Positions 1 through 8,648 of a stretch of DNA of 9,919 bases are shown here, piece by piece. The stretch comes from Planctomycetaceae bacterium (GTDB lineage Bacteria > Planctomycetota > Planctomycetia > Planctomycetales > Planctomycetaceae), in NCBI GenBank assembly GCA_020426085.1, contig JAGQQP010000112.1, forward strand, positions 1-9,919, read 5' to 3'. The notes beneath the pieces were generated by a model. It was not told where the DNA came from and did no database searches. It saw only the letters and a list, made by a program, of their open reading frames with translations. The position numbers were made by a program, and so were the translations under genes. Numbering within the stretch: position 1 is the stretch's first letter; each line of letters opens with the position of its first letter.

Positions 1-774
1 TCACATGAAAACATCACGGTCGACGTGGGACACATCAATCCCGGCACCACGCTTTCGATGACTGGCGATACGCCTTTCAGTCAGTTCCTGCATAACATTA
101 ACCGAAATAAATGGTACACTGCCGACTGCGAACTGGAGAGCAGTTGCGGTGTGATTCCTATCGAATACCGACCGCAGAAAAGTCTGATCAACGCAGTGCA
201 ATGGGCAATTGCGCTGGAATGGTATCTGCTGATGGAAGATCCGTGGCGGGTGATCATGACCAGCGATCATCCGAATGGGGGTGCCTTTTATCATTATCCG
301 GAAATCATCTATCTGCTGATGGACCGCAGCTTCCGGCAGGAATTCCTGTCTCAGATGCCTGAAGCAATTCGTGAACGCAGCGTACTGGCTGATATCGAAC
401 GGGAATATTCACTGTATGAGATCGCCATTATCACCCGTGCCGCTCCTGCCCGGGTGCTGGGTATGAAAGAGAAAGGGCACCTGGGTGTCGGCGCTCACGC
501 AGACATCACCATCTATGCCCCACAACAGAATCGACAGGAAATGTTCGAACGCCCCCGCTGGGTCTATAAAGACGGGCAGCAGGTTGTTGCTGATGGAGAG
601 ATCCAGGCGCATGCGTTTGGTAAGACTTATTATACTTCTCCTGATTTTGATCAGGAATTTCTGCCTCACATTGAAAGCTGGTTTAACGAGAACTATTCAA
701 TTCGCTTCCGGAACTACCAGATCGACAACCAGGAAGTTCCCCAGGCAGAAGAAATCAGCTGCCGACAACTTTAA
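1..774 (+). CDS. fhcA: Formylmethanofuran dehydrogenase-type subunit A, C-terminal part (FhcA)
   Basis: The frame is open from the first base, so the gene begins outside the window; 257 C-terminal codons are present, ending in TAA. The product resembles FwdA/FmdA of methanogens and FhcA of the bacterial formyltransferase/hydrolase complex. In bacteria this amidohydrolase subunit releases formate from the formylated methanofuran analogue in the H4MPT-linked C1 pathway in the cytoplasm. Recognisable blocks are DVGHINPGTT near the left edge, CGVIPIEYRP, and the MTSDHPNGG motif (bases 256-282). Its Asp, codon 265-267, corresponds to the conserved active-site Asp of the binuclear metal centre. The terminal block with HLGVGAHADITIYAP is typical of amidohydrolases closing the small beta domain. 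The N-terminal metal-binding His residues lie outside the window and cannot be checked. A terminator directly follows, so this is the last gene of its transcript. Family identity is confident; the H4MPT role is inferred from the family. Confidence 0.9.
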   Translation, partial: SHENITVDVGHINPGTTLSMTGDTPFSQFLHNINRNKWYTADCELESSCGVIPIEYRPQKSLINAVQWAIALEWYLLMEDPWRVIMTSDHPNGGAFYHYPEIIYLLMDRSFRQEFLSQMPEAIRERSVLADIEREYSLYEIAIITRAAPARVLGMKEKGHLGVGAHADITIYAPQQNRQEMFERPRWVYKDGQQVVADGEIQAHAFGKTYYTSPDFDQEFLPHIESWFNENYSIRFRNYQIDNQEVPQAEEISCRQL

Positions 775-799
775 TTCGAATAAATTTACGGCAATAAAT

Positions 800-834
800 A
801 AAAGCACTCTCAGAAATCTTCTGAGAGTGCTTTT
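800..834 (+). terminator. Strong intrinsic terminator after fhcA, probably bidirectional
   Basis: A perfect 16-bp stem (800-815 with 819-834) closes on a 3-base ATC loop. The stem core is GCACTCTCAGAA, and the right arm runs into TTTTT. It starts 25 bases after the fhcA stop. Read on the minus strand, the same hairpin is followed by TTTTATTTATT, so it could also stop transcripts of the convergent carbonic anhydrase gene. Confidence 0.9.
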
Positions 835-854
835 TCATTTCATACCATTTTTTT

Positions 855-875
855 ACTGCAGCAGGTGCAGTTTTT
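855..875 (+). terminator. Possible weak secondary terminator
   Basis: A 6-bp inverted repeat, ACTGCA (855-860) and TGCAGT (866-871), with a 5-base loop is followed by a T run to 875. It lies 20 bases beyond the strong hairpin and could act as a backup for fhcA transcripts. The short, A/T-capped stem makes chance likely. Confidence 0.25.
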
Positions 876-976
876 GAACCAGAGCTGGATCATATCACAA
901 TAAACTGTAGCATCTTTCAATCTATGAAACTCAGTACAAATAGCCTTGGAGACACTAAGGTAAAACGGAACACAAC

Positions 977-1642
977 CTAAATAGGAGGCAACGTGTGATC
1001 CATATTGACATCGGAAATAGCTACATTTCCAAGGGGAACATACTGTCCTACATCTGGATTAAAATTGTAAACTTCGCCTGTTTCGAATTTATAAACCCAG
1101 GCATGCAGTTTCAATTCTCCACGACTGACTGCAGCGGCAACCGAGGGATGGGTTTTCAAGCTCTTTATTTGAACCAGAACATTTTCTTCAACAGTCAGAA
1201 TAAGACGCTTCTGTGGATCAGTAAGATGAGAATAGTTTTCATTTACGATCCGACGAGTTGATTCCGCATGTTCCAGATAAGACTTTACGGCAGGCATTTC
1301 TTGAACAAGATTTGGGTCGAGCAAACCCGCCATTGCACCACAATGAGAATGTCCACAAATGATAATATCTTTCACCTTCAAGGCACTGACTGCATACTCA
1401 ATCGTCGCCGCCTCGCCACCGTGAACGGTTCCATATGACGGGACAATATTTCCAGCCGTTCGCAAAATGAATAATTCCCCGGGTTTGGTTTGTGTCAGAT
1501 AATTCGGATTGATTCTTGAATCCGAGCAGGTAATAAATAGAGCCAGTGGGTTTTGACCATCTGCAAGCGTTTCAAATAACTTCTGATCCCGGCTGAAGTA
1601 ATTCCGTTGAAATTCGTGAATTCCATCAACTAATTTTTGCAT
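977..1642 (-). CDS. Beta-class carbonic anhydrase
   Basis: A 221-residue zinc enzyme interconverting CO2 and bicarbonate. Length is normal for bacterial beta-carbonic anhydrases, and no signal peptide is visible, so it should be cytoplasmic. The catalytic set is complete: CSDSR at residues 39-43 gives zinc ligand Cys39 and the Asp41/Arg43 dyad, and GHSHCG at 97-102 gives ligands His98 and Cys101. RTAGNIV (61-67) and the [12 protein letters not shown] stretch (74-85) are also family hallmarks. The start is ATG at 1640-1642, with GGGAG at 1650-1654 seven bases upstream. The stop is TAG. The gene is transcribed away from the DAB operon, its start lying 951 bases from that of dabA, so the two have separate promoters. 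A short palindrome sits just upstream at 1678-1692. Family and activity class are confident. Its physiological job, and whether it works with or against DabA, is inference. Confidence 0.95.
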   Translation of the reverse strand: MQKLVDGIHEFQRNYFSRDQKLFETLADGQNPLALFITCSDSRINPNYLTQTKPGELFILRTAGNIVPSYGTVHGGEAATIEYAVSALKVKDIIICGHSHCGAMAGLLDPNLVQEMPAVKSYLEHAESTRRIVNENYSHLTDPQKRLILTVEENVLVQIKSLKTHPSVAAAVSRGELKLHAWVYKFETGEVYNFNPDVGQYVPLGNVAISDVNMDHTLPPI

Positions 1643-2083
1643 CCGTCTACTCCCAATTCTCTATATATTATCAGTTAATGTCTAACAGACATCTAAATGA
1701 CCTGAATACAAGTCTGATGATTTCCACCAGAACAATATTACACTCAACGACTGTGTTCAAGGGCGAATAATGCCCCTTTTTGATGCGACAGACCTTAGCT
1801 GACTTCCTCACTCATTTCCGACTTCAGAGGGTGAGCAACCGCCTGTGTATGACCACAGTAATTGAGCTAATCATAATTTAAAACCCCCAGGAACATCTAC
1901 CTGAATCAGGCTACGATCATTTCAGAATCACAGAAAACAAACTTGCAGTTACCCTGTGAAAACAGTATATTGACGCGCTCTAATATGTTCTTTCATTTTG
2001 TCAGTCTGGTGTCCCCTCAATACATCTGAACAAATAAGCAGAAACGAATTCTGCTGCTCGACACCATTCTGCAGGACCCTTTG
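1643..2083. other. Long noncoding stretch between carbonic anhydrase and small secreted ORF
   Basis: About 440 bases with no convincing gene. The left end holds the carbonic anhydrase leader: a GATAAT -10-like hexamer on the minus strand (1667-1672) with no good -35, and a palindrome at 1678-1692. A small GC hairpin at 1761-1775 (GGGC, 7-base loop, GCCC) is followed by CTTTTT, a terminator-like shape with no gene in front of it. The longest plus-strand start-to-stop stretch I traced, 32 codons from ATG 1783, has no ribosome binding site. I see no tRNA, repeat array or insertion-sequence end. Confidence 0.5.
1665..1692 (-). promoter_or_regulatory. Putative promoter/operator of the carbonic anhydrase gene
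   Basis: A perfect 6-bp inverted repeat with a 3-base spacer, ATGTCTaacAGACAT (1678-1692), lies 36-50 bases upstream of the carbonic anhydrase ATG. On the minus strand it is followed by an A/T-rich stretch containing GATAAT (1667-1672) and TAATAT (1665-1670) as -10 candidates. A repeat at the -35 edge could bind a dimeric regulator. The -35 box is poor and there is only this one copy, so the call is tentative. Confidence 0.25.
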
Positions 2084-2389
2084 ATGAAACTCTTTGTTTT
2101 ACAATTTCTTTTTATTGGGGTTTCCTTCAGCACTGCGTTGACTCTGGTCTCTCAGGAAGAGCCACGGGACATTCCAGTCGAACAGCCTTTCGAGAAAATT
2201 GAAGAAACTGAGTCCTATGCAAAGGTGAAGAAATGGGATTTCTCTTCCCATCTCTTCAGGACTGTGACATTCGATTCTTACCCTGTCCAGCCAGTTGATT
2301 TCCTGCACCTGAAACTGACACTCATCCCCACTTCAGTCTCACATGGCCCTGATTGCTCGCGCGCGCCTCCAAAACGTGAGAACTGCTAG
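2084..2389 (+). CDS. Small predicted secreted protein of unknown function
   Basis: A 101-residue reading frame with no family I recognise. ATG 2084 is preferred over the adjoining in-frame TTG at 2081 because AGGA (2073-2076) is well spaced from it. Residues 1 to about 22 (MKLFVLQFLFIGVSFSTALT) look like a signal peptide: one early Lys, a hydrophobic core, then small residues. There is no lipobox Cys. The mature part opens with an acidic patch (EEPRDIPVEQPFEKIEETE) and becomes Pro/Ser-rich, ending with two Cys residues in the last eleven. It sits alone in the gap before dabA, on the same strand, 204 bases upstream. It could be a real exported peptide, the remnant of a longer gene, or a chance frame. 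The ribosome binding site and signal-like start argue for a gene; the unremarkable C-terminal half argues for caution. Confidence 0.45.
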   Translation: MKLFVLQFLFIGVSFSTALTLVSQEEPRDIPVEQPFEKIEETESYAKVKKWDFSSHLFRTVTFDSYPVQPVDFLHLKLTLIPTSVSHGPDCSRAPPKRENC

Positions 2390-2593
2390 TACAGTTTTTG
2401 TACCGCGCTCATTCATGATACTGCTTTGTCATGATTTCTTATCTCCTGCCCTGATTGAAGCGTCTGGCATCACTGCATGATTATGCGGTGAATCTGGACA
2501 ATCGCGTTGTTTTGAATTCAATCAGTTAAGACTGATATTGATTTGAACCCCCGCGTGTATTTCGGATCATTGAACTTTTTTCTGTGAAAAATA
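2390..2593 (+). other. Leader region upstream of dabA
   Basis: 204 bases without a gene. It contains small inverted repeats: GTACA/TGTAC (2389-2403, overlapping the preceding stop codon), CATGA/TCATG (2414-2433) and ATCAGT/ACTGAT (2521-2536). None is followed by a clear T run, so there is no good terminator for the small ORF, and read-through into dabA is possible. An in-frame TGA at 2585-2587 marks the upstream limit of the dabA frame. Confidence 0.4.
2508..2538 (+). promoter_or_regulatory. Putative dabA promoter with inverted repeat between the boxes
   Basis: The inverted repeat ATCAGTtaagACTGAT (2521-2536) lies 58-73 bases before the dabA ATG. TTGAAT (2512-2517) and TGATAT (2533-2538) could be -35 and -10 boxes with a 15-base spacer. 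Alternatively TTGTTT (2508-2513) gives a 19-base spacer with the repeat inside, the geometry of MerR-type promoters. These hexamers are weak and I cannot choose between them; planctomycete promoters are poorly defined. Confidence 0.25.
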
Positions 2594-5500
2594 ATGAATC
2601 AATCCGCCAATCATCATACCGACGAACATAGCAAACACTCTGTCACCAATGAGAAAACGACAACCCTCAAACATTTGATTGAGCATTCAGCTCACATTTT
2701 ACCTGCACAGGGACCTATTACCGTCTTTGTACATCACAACACGCTACATGCATTTGAAGACCTGCCATTTGAAAAAGGTGTGGTCGAAGGCGGTCGAACA
2801 TTCGGATGTCATCCTTTTCTGTCAGAAGATCGATACCGGAAAAAACTGGATAACGAACGAATTCGCATCGAAGACCTCGAAGCTGTTTTACTGGACGACC
2901 TTGGAGAGAACTCCGGCATTTTGATCGGTGGCTTTGGAACACGTTACGCGCTCCGTCTGGCAATGTTACAGTTTCCACTTCACTCAGGTTCTGTCTCTGA
3001 ACTGCGCTGGTTCATCGCTCAAACTGATGCCCTGCGTCATTTTCGGGAGGAAGTCGATCAAACTGTCCGGGAGCGGACTATTACGACCACGCGTCACTGG
3101 ATCATGCGTGAGTTTCTAAACGGCGACAGTGAGAACAAACAGGAAGCTGAACAGATCTTAAACGGCCTGTTTGATCAGTTTGGAAAAACGTCGATCGAAA
3201 AATGGGATGACCGAAAATGGGAAGCGTTTGTTTTGCATTTCCTCTGGCGCGTCTGTTATGCAGGAGCACAAAGAGCAAGTAAAACAGGACACCATACGCC
3301 TCAACCACTCAGACACCGTGACCTGTTATTAAAAGTTTCTGATATTGATACAGACCTGATTGTACACGATGTCTTAATTCGATTTTGTGCAGCGTTTCTC
3401 GATCAGGGAATCAGTTCCTGGTCTCTCCCTCAGCGAAACCAGGGATTCTATCATGCTTTTTTTCAATTGTATGCAGATTCGAAAATCAATCCGGCCATTG
3501 AACTGGAAGAATTAAACAGAGAAATCCAGAGGCTGAACACTTCAGGAACCGGTCCTCTTGAATCTATCGCTGAGTCACTTTCTCTGCTGGGAATCAAGGA
3601 AGACGAGCAGGAAGAATATATTTCCAAGTCGCTTTTAGCCTTGCGTGGCTGGGCCGGTATGATCTGGCAAATGGAAACAAACGCAGAATGGATGCCTCAC
3701 ACAGCGCCTTCCGGCAGCCTGGTCGAGTTTCTGGCGATCCGTCTGATACTTGACAGACTGGTTGTCGGATACGTCATGAAGAATTCATATGAATACACAG
3801 GTCAACTGGATTCTCTTCGGACAGACATTCTCAGCCAGACAGGAAATCAGAAGACCTGCCAAATCAATCAGCGTGCATTTACGATCTTCCAACTCGCACA
3901 GGTTAGAGGCTGGAATCCCAATGATCTGCTCCATCTGTCCAAAGTACAGTGGTCAACTTTGATCGAAGAGATTGAATCATTTTCCAGCCTTGAGCGACGT
4001 CGTATCTATCATCTGGCTTTTGAGAGAAAATATCGCAATGAAACACTTGATGCAGTCGCCACTCACTCTGCTCAACGTCGAATTCAAGCAGTTCGAACTG
4101 ATCCTGCAAATTCATCTTCACCCACCTATCAGGTGGTCTGTTGTATTGATGAACGTGAAGAATCTTTTCGGCGACACCTCGAAGAAATTGCTCCGGAGTG
4201 TGAAACATTCGGAGTTGCGGGCTTCTTCGGCGTTGCCATGTATTACCGTGGAGCCGCGGATGCGCACTTCACCCCCCTTTGCCCTGTGAATATCAAACCG
4301 ACACACTATGTTCAGGAAGAGACTCTGTATTCCCTTGAGCAGGTCAGTCGGAGGCGTGCAGAGGCAAGGCGGCGGATCGGACAAGCGACTCATCAGGCTC
4401 ATGTGGGAACGCGAACCTTTATCGGAGGCTTTTTCACGGGGCTCCTGGGGTCACTGGCAGCTTTTCCCCTGGTTGCCCGAATTCTGTTTCCCAGATCGAC
4501 TGCGCAGGTACGACGAATATTTAACCGCATTGTCCAGCCTCCCGGTACCCAGTTACGACTGGAAAGAATTGATTCGCTGCCTGGATCTCAGAATGTACAA
4601 CTTGGCTACTCCATAGAGGAAATGGCAGCCATTGTCGAAGGCGTCCTCAAGGCAATCGGGCTTTCTCAATCCAGGCGGTTTTCACCATTGGTAGTCATTT
4701 GCGGTCACGGATCTGCCAGTTTAAATAACCCACACGAAGCTGCCCACGACTGTGGAGCCTGTGGTGGCGGACGTGGTGGCCCTAATGCCCGCGCATTTGC
4801 ACAAATGGCGAATGACCCCCGTGTGCGACGTATTCTCGCTGATCGTCAGTTGATGATCCCGGACAATTCCACCTTTATTGGGTGCTATCACAACACCTGT
4901 GATGACAGCGTTACCTGGTACGATCTCGACAGACTCCCTGTTTCACAGCGTACATTATTCGAGAAGGTGGAAAAAGACCTTAATAAGGCACGAGCACATA
5001 GTGCACATGAACGCTGTCGTCGTTTTGAATCTGCAGAACTCGCCCTTTCTGTCAATGAAGCATTGAGACACGTGGAAGGCCGTGCGGAAGATCTGTCTCA
5101 AACGCGACCGGAGTACGGGCATGCTACCAATGCATTATGCTTCGTTGGGCGCAGGCAGTGGAATCGTGGCCTGTTTCTGGATCGTCGTGCGTTTCTGACC
5201 TCGTATGATCCGTCACTGGATGACGCTGACAGTTCTATACTGGAGCGTACGCTCCAGGCAGTGATTCCCGTCTGTGCCGGGATCAACCTGGAATATTATT
5301 TTTCCTATGTTGATTCCACCGGATATGGTTGTGGCACTAAGCTCGCGCACAACATTACATCCCTTCTGGGAGTGATGGATGGAGCGGCCAGCGATCTGCG
5401 TCCTGGCCTGCCTCTGCAAATGGTCGAGATCCACGAACCAGTTCGTCTGCTGTTCGTGATTGAAACCACAGTCGATGCTATCAAGCGCATCATTTCCAAC

Positions 5501-5719
5501 AACCAGGCGATTGCCCGGCTCGTGCATGGAAACTGGGTACAATTGGCAGTTCTCGATGCAGATACTTCACAGATCCAACTCTATCACAACGGACACTTTC
5601 AACCCTATTTACCTGAAACGGATGAAATCCCGTCTATAGACTCATCCATTCACTGGTACCGAGGCTGGCGCGATCATCTCGGATTTGCTTCCATACGGGA
5701 ACATCAGACTTCGTCCTGA
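2594..5719 (+). CDS. dabA: DabA: DUF2309 inorganic-carbon transport subunit (beta-CA-like)
   Basis: A 1041-residue DUF2309 protein, the catalytic half of the DAB (MpsAB) system. It is thought to hydrate CO2 vectorially to bicarbonate, driven by cation flow through its membrane partner DabB. The zinc-site residues known from Halothiobacillus DabA2 (C351, D353, H524, C539) have clear counterparts: C517 and D519 in CCIDER, H705 in CGHGS, and C720 in DCGACGG. The H-to-C spacing of 15 matches exactly. The N-terminal signature [19 protein letters not shown] (about 41-59) and the C-terminal [12 protein letters not shown]...[16 protein letters not shown] block (about 917-950) are also family features. 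A hydrophobic segment (about 608-633) may touch the membrane partner. At 1041 residues it is longer than DabA2 (about 830), the extra mostly before the first Cys. ATG 2594 has a TGA two codons upstream of it and no clear ribosome binding site. It is the first gene of the operon with dabB and the third subunit. Confidence 0.93.
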   Translation: MNQSANHHTDEHSKHSVTNEKTTTLKHLIEHSAHILPAQGPITVFVHHNTLHAFEDLPFEKGVVEGGRTFGCHPFLSEDRYRKKLDNERIRIEDLEAVLLDDLGENSGILIGGFGTRYALRLAMLQFPLHSGSVSELRWFIAQTDALRHFREEVDQTVRERTITTTRHWIMREFLNGDSENKQEAEQILNGLFDQFGKTSIEKWDDRKWEAFVLHFLWRVCYAGAQRASKTGHHTPQPLRHRDLLLKVSDIDTDLIVHDVLIRFCAAFLDQGISSWSLPQRNQGFYHAFFQLYADSKINPAIELEELNREIQRLNTSGTGPLESIAESLSLLGIKEDEQEEYISKSLLALRGWAGMIWQMETNAEWMPHTAPSGSLVEFLAIRLILDRLVVGYVMKNSYEYTGQLDSLRTDILSQTGNQKTCQINQRAFTIFQLAQVRGWNPNDLLHLSKVQWSTLIEEIESFSSLERRRIYHLAFERKYRNETLDAVATHSAQRRIQAVRTDPANSSSPTYQVVCCIDEREESFRRHLEEIAPECETFGVAGFFGVAMYYRGAADAHFTPLCPVNIKPTHYVQEETLYSLEQVSRRRAEARRRIGQATHQAHVGTRTFIGGFFTGLLGSLAAFPLVARILFPRSTAQVRRIFNRIVQPPGTQLRLERIDSLPGSQNVQLGYSIEEMAAIVEGVLKAIGLSQSRRFSPLVVICGHGSASLNNPHEAAHDCGACGGGRGGPNARAFAQMANDPRVRRILADRQLMIPDNSTFIGCYHNTCDDSVTWYDLDRLPVSQRTLFEKVEKDLNKARAHSAHERCRRFESAELALSVNEALRHVEGRAEDLSQTRPEYGHATNALCFVGRRQWNRGLFLDRRAFLTSYDPSLDDADSSILERTLQAVIPVCAGINLEYYFSYVDSTGYGCGTKLAHNITSLLGVMDGAASDLRPGLPLQMVEIHEPVRLLFVIETTVDAIKRIISNNQAIARLVHGNWVQLAVLDADTSQIQLYHNGHFQPYLPETDEIPSIDSSIHWYRGWRDHLGFASIREHQTSS

Positions 5720-5780
5720 TGATTCAAAAACACCTCTAGAATATGACTACTTCAGCCTTGGATTAGATATCTGGATCAAC

Positions 5781-7172
5781 ATGAATACTGAAACTGTTTT
5801 TTACTTTTTAGGCGTATGCGTAGTAGCCAGCCCTGCACTTCTGTTCGCAGTCTTTGGTATCACTTCACTGATGGACAAACCCATCGGGGAACGACTGATC
5901 GCCCGGGCCACACAGACGATGGTTTTGATTGGCCTGTTTGCCTCGATGATCATCCTGGGACTGATGCTGACTTTAGGAATACGCTACGTCCCCATCGAAC
6001 TTGGTAACTGGGTTGTCATACCCGAACAGCATTTTCACTTTCACTTAAAATTTATTTTCGACCGCCTTTCGATACCCTTCTGTATTCTCTCTTTCATTCT
6101 GTGTGGGACTGTGGGCGCATTCGCCAGCCGTTATCTGCATCGAGAACCAGGCTTTAATCGCTTCTTCGTCTGTTATTCAATATTTCTACTTGGGATGGTG
6201 GTCTCTTCTCTGGCAGGCACGATTGAAACACTTTTTTTTGGCTGGGAACTCGTTGGTCTGTCCTCAGCATTACTTGTTGCTTTTTTTCATGAAAAGCTCA
6301 ATCCCGTTCGAAATGGAATGCGTATCTGGACGATTTACCGGATAGCTGATGCGGCATTTCTGTTGGCCGCATTGACACTGCATCATTTGACAGGTGCGGG
6401 CGATTTCGTAGGACTGATGGGAACCGGCTCCTGGCCGGATGGGCACGCGACGATTTCGGAACAACATGCCCTGATGGTCGGCATACTTTTATTGATTGCT
6501 GCCGCCGGAAAGTCTGCACTTGTTCCTTTCTCCAGCTGGTTACCTCGCGCCATGGAAGGGCCAACACCATCCAGCGCAATTTTTTATGGCTCTCTTTCTG
6601 TTCATCTGGGAGCTTATCTGCTGTTACGAGTCAGTCCGATTCTTGAACTGTCTTTGACTTTAAGAATTGCCGTTATCTCACTAGGGTTGATTTCAGCAAT
6701 CTATGGAACCCTCGTTGCCCGGGTACAGACCGATATTAAAAGTGCCCTGGCTTTCGCCTCTCTCACCCAGGTGAGCATCATTGTTGTCGAAATCGGCTGT
6801 GGGCTTCGATATATAGCATTGATCCACATCATCGGCCACGCCTGCCTGAGAACGCTGCAACTACTGAGAGCCCCTACTTTACTGCACGACTATCACTCTC
6901 TTGAAAATGCCATTGGCTCGCACCTTTCACAAAAAAAATCATTCTTGATTCGAGTGATCCCAGATCGGTATCGGCACCGACTTTATCGATTTGCGCTCGA
7001 ACGTGGATACCTGGATGCCTTGAGCAATCAGTTCATCGTCGGCCCTTTCATTTCTGTATTCTGTTGGTGTGACAGAATGGAACGCCGCTGGAACAAGCTG
7101 CTTTCCGGCGAAGAACCCAATGAAACGCCCCCGATCATAACACGTTCCGAATCAATGGAGGAATACCTATGA
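5781..7172 (+). CDS. dabB: DabB: NuoL/Mrp-like proton-conducting membrane subunit
   Basis: A 463-residue polytopic membrane protein of the proton-conducting transporter family, partner of DabA. I start it at ATG 5781, directly before the first membrane segment, 61 bases after dabA; the frame is open to 5685 but that would add a polar N-terminus. By eye against E. coli Nuo[10 protein letters not shown] carries the TM5 Glu (E156), [21 protein letters not shown] the TM7 Lys (K244), and HIIGHACLR the TM11 His pair (H349, H353). The positions of NuoL K175 and K342 hold Arg (R181, R357). The chain ends after about eleven membrane segments with a polar tail ([18 protein letters not shown] onward), so the last helices and lateral helix of NuoL are missing; this shortness is usual for DabB/MpsA-type proteins. 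It probably lets H+ or Na+ down its gradient to power DabA. It overlaps the next gene by four bases (ATGA). It is not a complex I gene, as no other nuo genes are near. Confidence 0.88.
   Translation: MNTETVFYFLGVCVVASPALLFAVFGITSLMDKPIGERLIARATQTMVLIGLFASMIILGLMLTLGIRYVPIELGNWVVIPEQHFHFHLKFIFDRLSIPFCILSFILCGTVGAFASRYLHREPGFNRFFVCYSIFLLGMVVSSLAGTIETLFFGWELVGLSSALLVAFFHEKLNPVRNGMRIWTIYRIADAAFLLAALTLHHLTGAGDFVGLMGTGSWPDGHATISEQHALMVGILLLIAAAGKSALVPFSSWLPRAMEGPTPSSAIFYGSLSVHLGAYLLLRVSPILELSLTLRIAVISLGLISAIYGTLVARVQTDIKSALAFASLTQVSIIVVEIGCGLRYIALIHIIGHACLRTLQLLRAPTLLHDYHSLENAIGSHLSQKKSFLIRVIPDRYRHRLYRFALERGYLDALSNQFIVGPFISVFCWCDRMERRWNKLLSGEEPNETPPIITRSESMEEYL
7157..7162 (+). promoter_or_regulatory. 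Strong Shine-Dalgarno for the third operon gene
   Basis: GGAGGA lies six bases before ATG 7169, inside the last codons of dabB. It is the best ribosome binding site in the operon; dabA and dabB have only weak ones. With the ATGA overlap, it fixes the start of the third gene and indicates coupled or strong independent translation. Confidence 0.75.
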
Positions 7173-8635
7173 TTCCAGAACTTCACTTTGCCTGGATGGA
7201 AATTTCGATCCTGATTTCTCTGGCCGGTTCACTCTGGCTGAAATTCACAAAGAATCGCGACATCGCCTACAAACGCTGTCTCATCACCTGCGCACTGGTT
7301 TTTCTGACTGCAGTCGGTGGATGGATAGATTTCATGCTGCTACAAACTTTTGAAGCAACAGACCAATTCAGTCTCATAAAACTCATGTGGAACAGAGACA
7401 TCTTTACTATAGACGAATTGAGTGCTCCGTTACTTCCTCTAGCTGCCCTGCTATATTTACTGACCGTACTTTCAACCTTAAAAACGAAAGGGCACCGTTT
7501 TTCTTTCAGCAGTACTCTGCTATCGGAAGCGATTCTATTTGCTACACTCAGTAGTAGAGAGCCCTGGGTGATTATCTGCTTACTTTCAGTGGCAACAATC
7601 CCCCCTTACCTGGAAATGAAAACCAACAGAGAATCCCCTCGAGTTTACGTACTCCATATGGGCCTGTTTATCGCTTTACTGGTATCTGGAGGAATTCTGT
7701 CTGGTTTCGGAGATACGCATGGTGCCATCTCTCTGGTGGCAGGCGCGCTGCTCACCACTGCCGCACTGTTGCGCAGTGGAATCGTTCCACTACACTGCTG
7801 GATGACAGATCTGTTTGAAAAAGTGACGTTCGGAACTGCCTTGCTGTTTGTCACGCCAATGACAGGAGCGTACGCCGTGATGAGACTGGTGTACCCCATC
7901 GCACCTGCCTGGGCTCTTCAGGGAATCGCTCTGATTTCCCTCACGACAGCAGTCTATGCAGCTGGAATGGCATTTGTACAAAAAGAAGCCAGACGATTCT
8001 TCTGTTATCTGTTTCTAAGCCATTCATCTCTGGTACTGGTAGGACTGGAAATGGCAACTCCCCTGGGTTTGACCGGTGGATTGTGTGTCTGGATTTCTGT
8101 AGGTATCTCTCTGGCGGGTTTCGCATTAACCTTTCGATCAGTGGAAGCCCGCATTGGGAAAATTTCTCTTACAGAATATCATGGACTCTATGAACACACA
8201 CCAACACTGGCAGCGTTATTTCTCGTTACTGGTCTTGCCTCAATCGGTTTTCCCGGCACACTGGGGTTCATCGCAACCGAACTGCTCGTTGAAGGGGCCA
8301 TTGAAGTTTACCCGTTAATTGGAACAGCAGTATTGATTGCCACAGCTCTCAATAGCATTGCCATTCTACGGGCCTACTTCCGCGTCTTTACGGGGACGCG
8401 TCATATCGCGTCCATCTCATTGCGCGTGCGCGTTCCTGAGCATGTCGCAATCCTGATTCTGGTCGCACTGATTCTGGGTGGAGGACTCTATCCACAACCT
8501 GGTATTTCGTCTCGCTACCATGCAGCCGAAGAAATGATCCAGCTGCGTGAAACCGTTTTTCACCATGCTAAGTCAGAGGAAAAGATTAGTGAAACAGGAC
8601 GACCTGCTGCTCAACCACCTTTGATCAGCTTGTAA
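7169..8635 (+). CDS. Second NuoM/Mrp-like antiporter subunit of the DAB operon
   Basis: A 488-residue membrane protein with about twelve to thirteen hydrophobic segments, belonging to the proton-conducting transporter (NuoL/M/N, MrpA/D) superfamily. The identifying stretches are [11 protein letters not shown] (202-212), equivalent to the NuoM KMPMVPLHGWL region, and [18 protein letters not shown], equivalent to GLPGTGNFVGEF. Two proton-path residues look replaced: the TM7 Lys is Arg202, and the TM5 Glu (NuoM WEMMLVPMY) aligns with Ser140 in [13 protein letters not shown]. The TM8 Lys is also absent from [11 protein letters not shown]. The C-terminus is a polar tail of about 45 residues. Start ATG 7169 has GGAGGA upstream and overlaps the dabB stop, so translation is coupled and the product very likely joins the DabA-DabB complex. 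Biochemically studied DAB systems need only two proteins. This one may be a structural or regulatory subunit, or conduct a different ion. Superfamily is confident; exact role unknown. Confidence 0.85.
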   Translation: MIPELHFAWMEISILISLAGSLWLKFTKNRDIAYKRCLITCALVFLTAVGGWIDFMLLQTFEATDQFSLIKLMWNRDIFTIDELSAPLLPLAALLYLLTVLSTLKTKGHRFSFSSTLLSEAILFATLSSREPWVIICLLSVATIPPYLEMKTNRESPRVYVLHMGLFIALLVSGGILSGFGDTHGAISLVAGALLTTAALLRSGIVPLHCWMTDLFEKVTFGTALLFVTPMTGAYAVMRLVYPIAPAWALQGIALISLTTAVYAAGMAFVQKEARRFFCYLFLSHSSLVLVGLEMATPLGLTGGLCVWISVGISLAGFALTFRSVEARIGKISLTEYHGLYEHTPTLAALFLVTGLASIGFPGTLGFIATELLVEGAIEVYPLIGTAVLIATALNSIAILRAYFRVFTGTRHIASISLRVRVPEHVAILILVALILGGGLYPQPGISSRYHAAEEMIQLRETVFHHAKSEEKISETGRPAAQPPLISL

Positions 8636-8648
8636 ACAAACGGAAGCA

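Noticed and set aside
485..877. Alternative-frame plus-strand reading frame of 130 codons
   Set aside because: It overlaps the conserved end of fhcA in another frame and runs through the strong terminator.
1783..1881. 32-codon reading frame in the long gap
   Set aside because: No ribosome binding site, no recognisable motif, and its start is next to a terminator-like hairpin.
2359..2366. Alternating CG run (CGCGCGCG-like) as a special DNA element
   Set aside because: It is only about eight bases inside the small ORF and there is no second copy.
3903..4402. Minus- and plus-strand reading frames of about 100 codons inside dabA
   Set aside because: They lie opposite or out of frame with the strongly conserved DUF2309 zinc-site region and have no family features.
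5685..5780. Earlier start for dabB overlapping the end of dabA
   Set aside because: It would add 32 polar residues with no family match before the first membrane helix; ATG 5781 fits the membrane topology better.
5781..8635. Respiratory complex I genes nuoL and nuoM
   Set aside because: Only the antiporter-like subunits are present, directly behind a DUF2309 gene and without any other nuo gene; the first has the DabB-type [15 protein letters not shown] variant and a short C-terminus.
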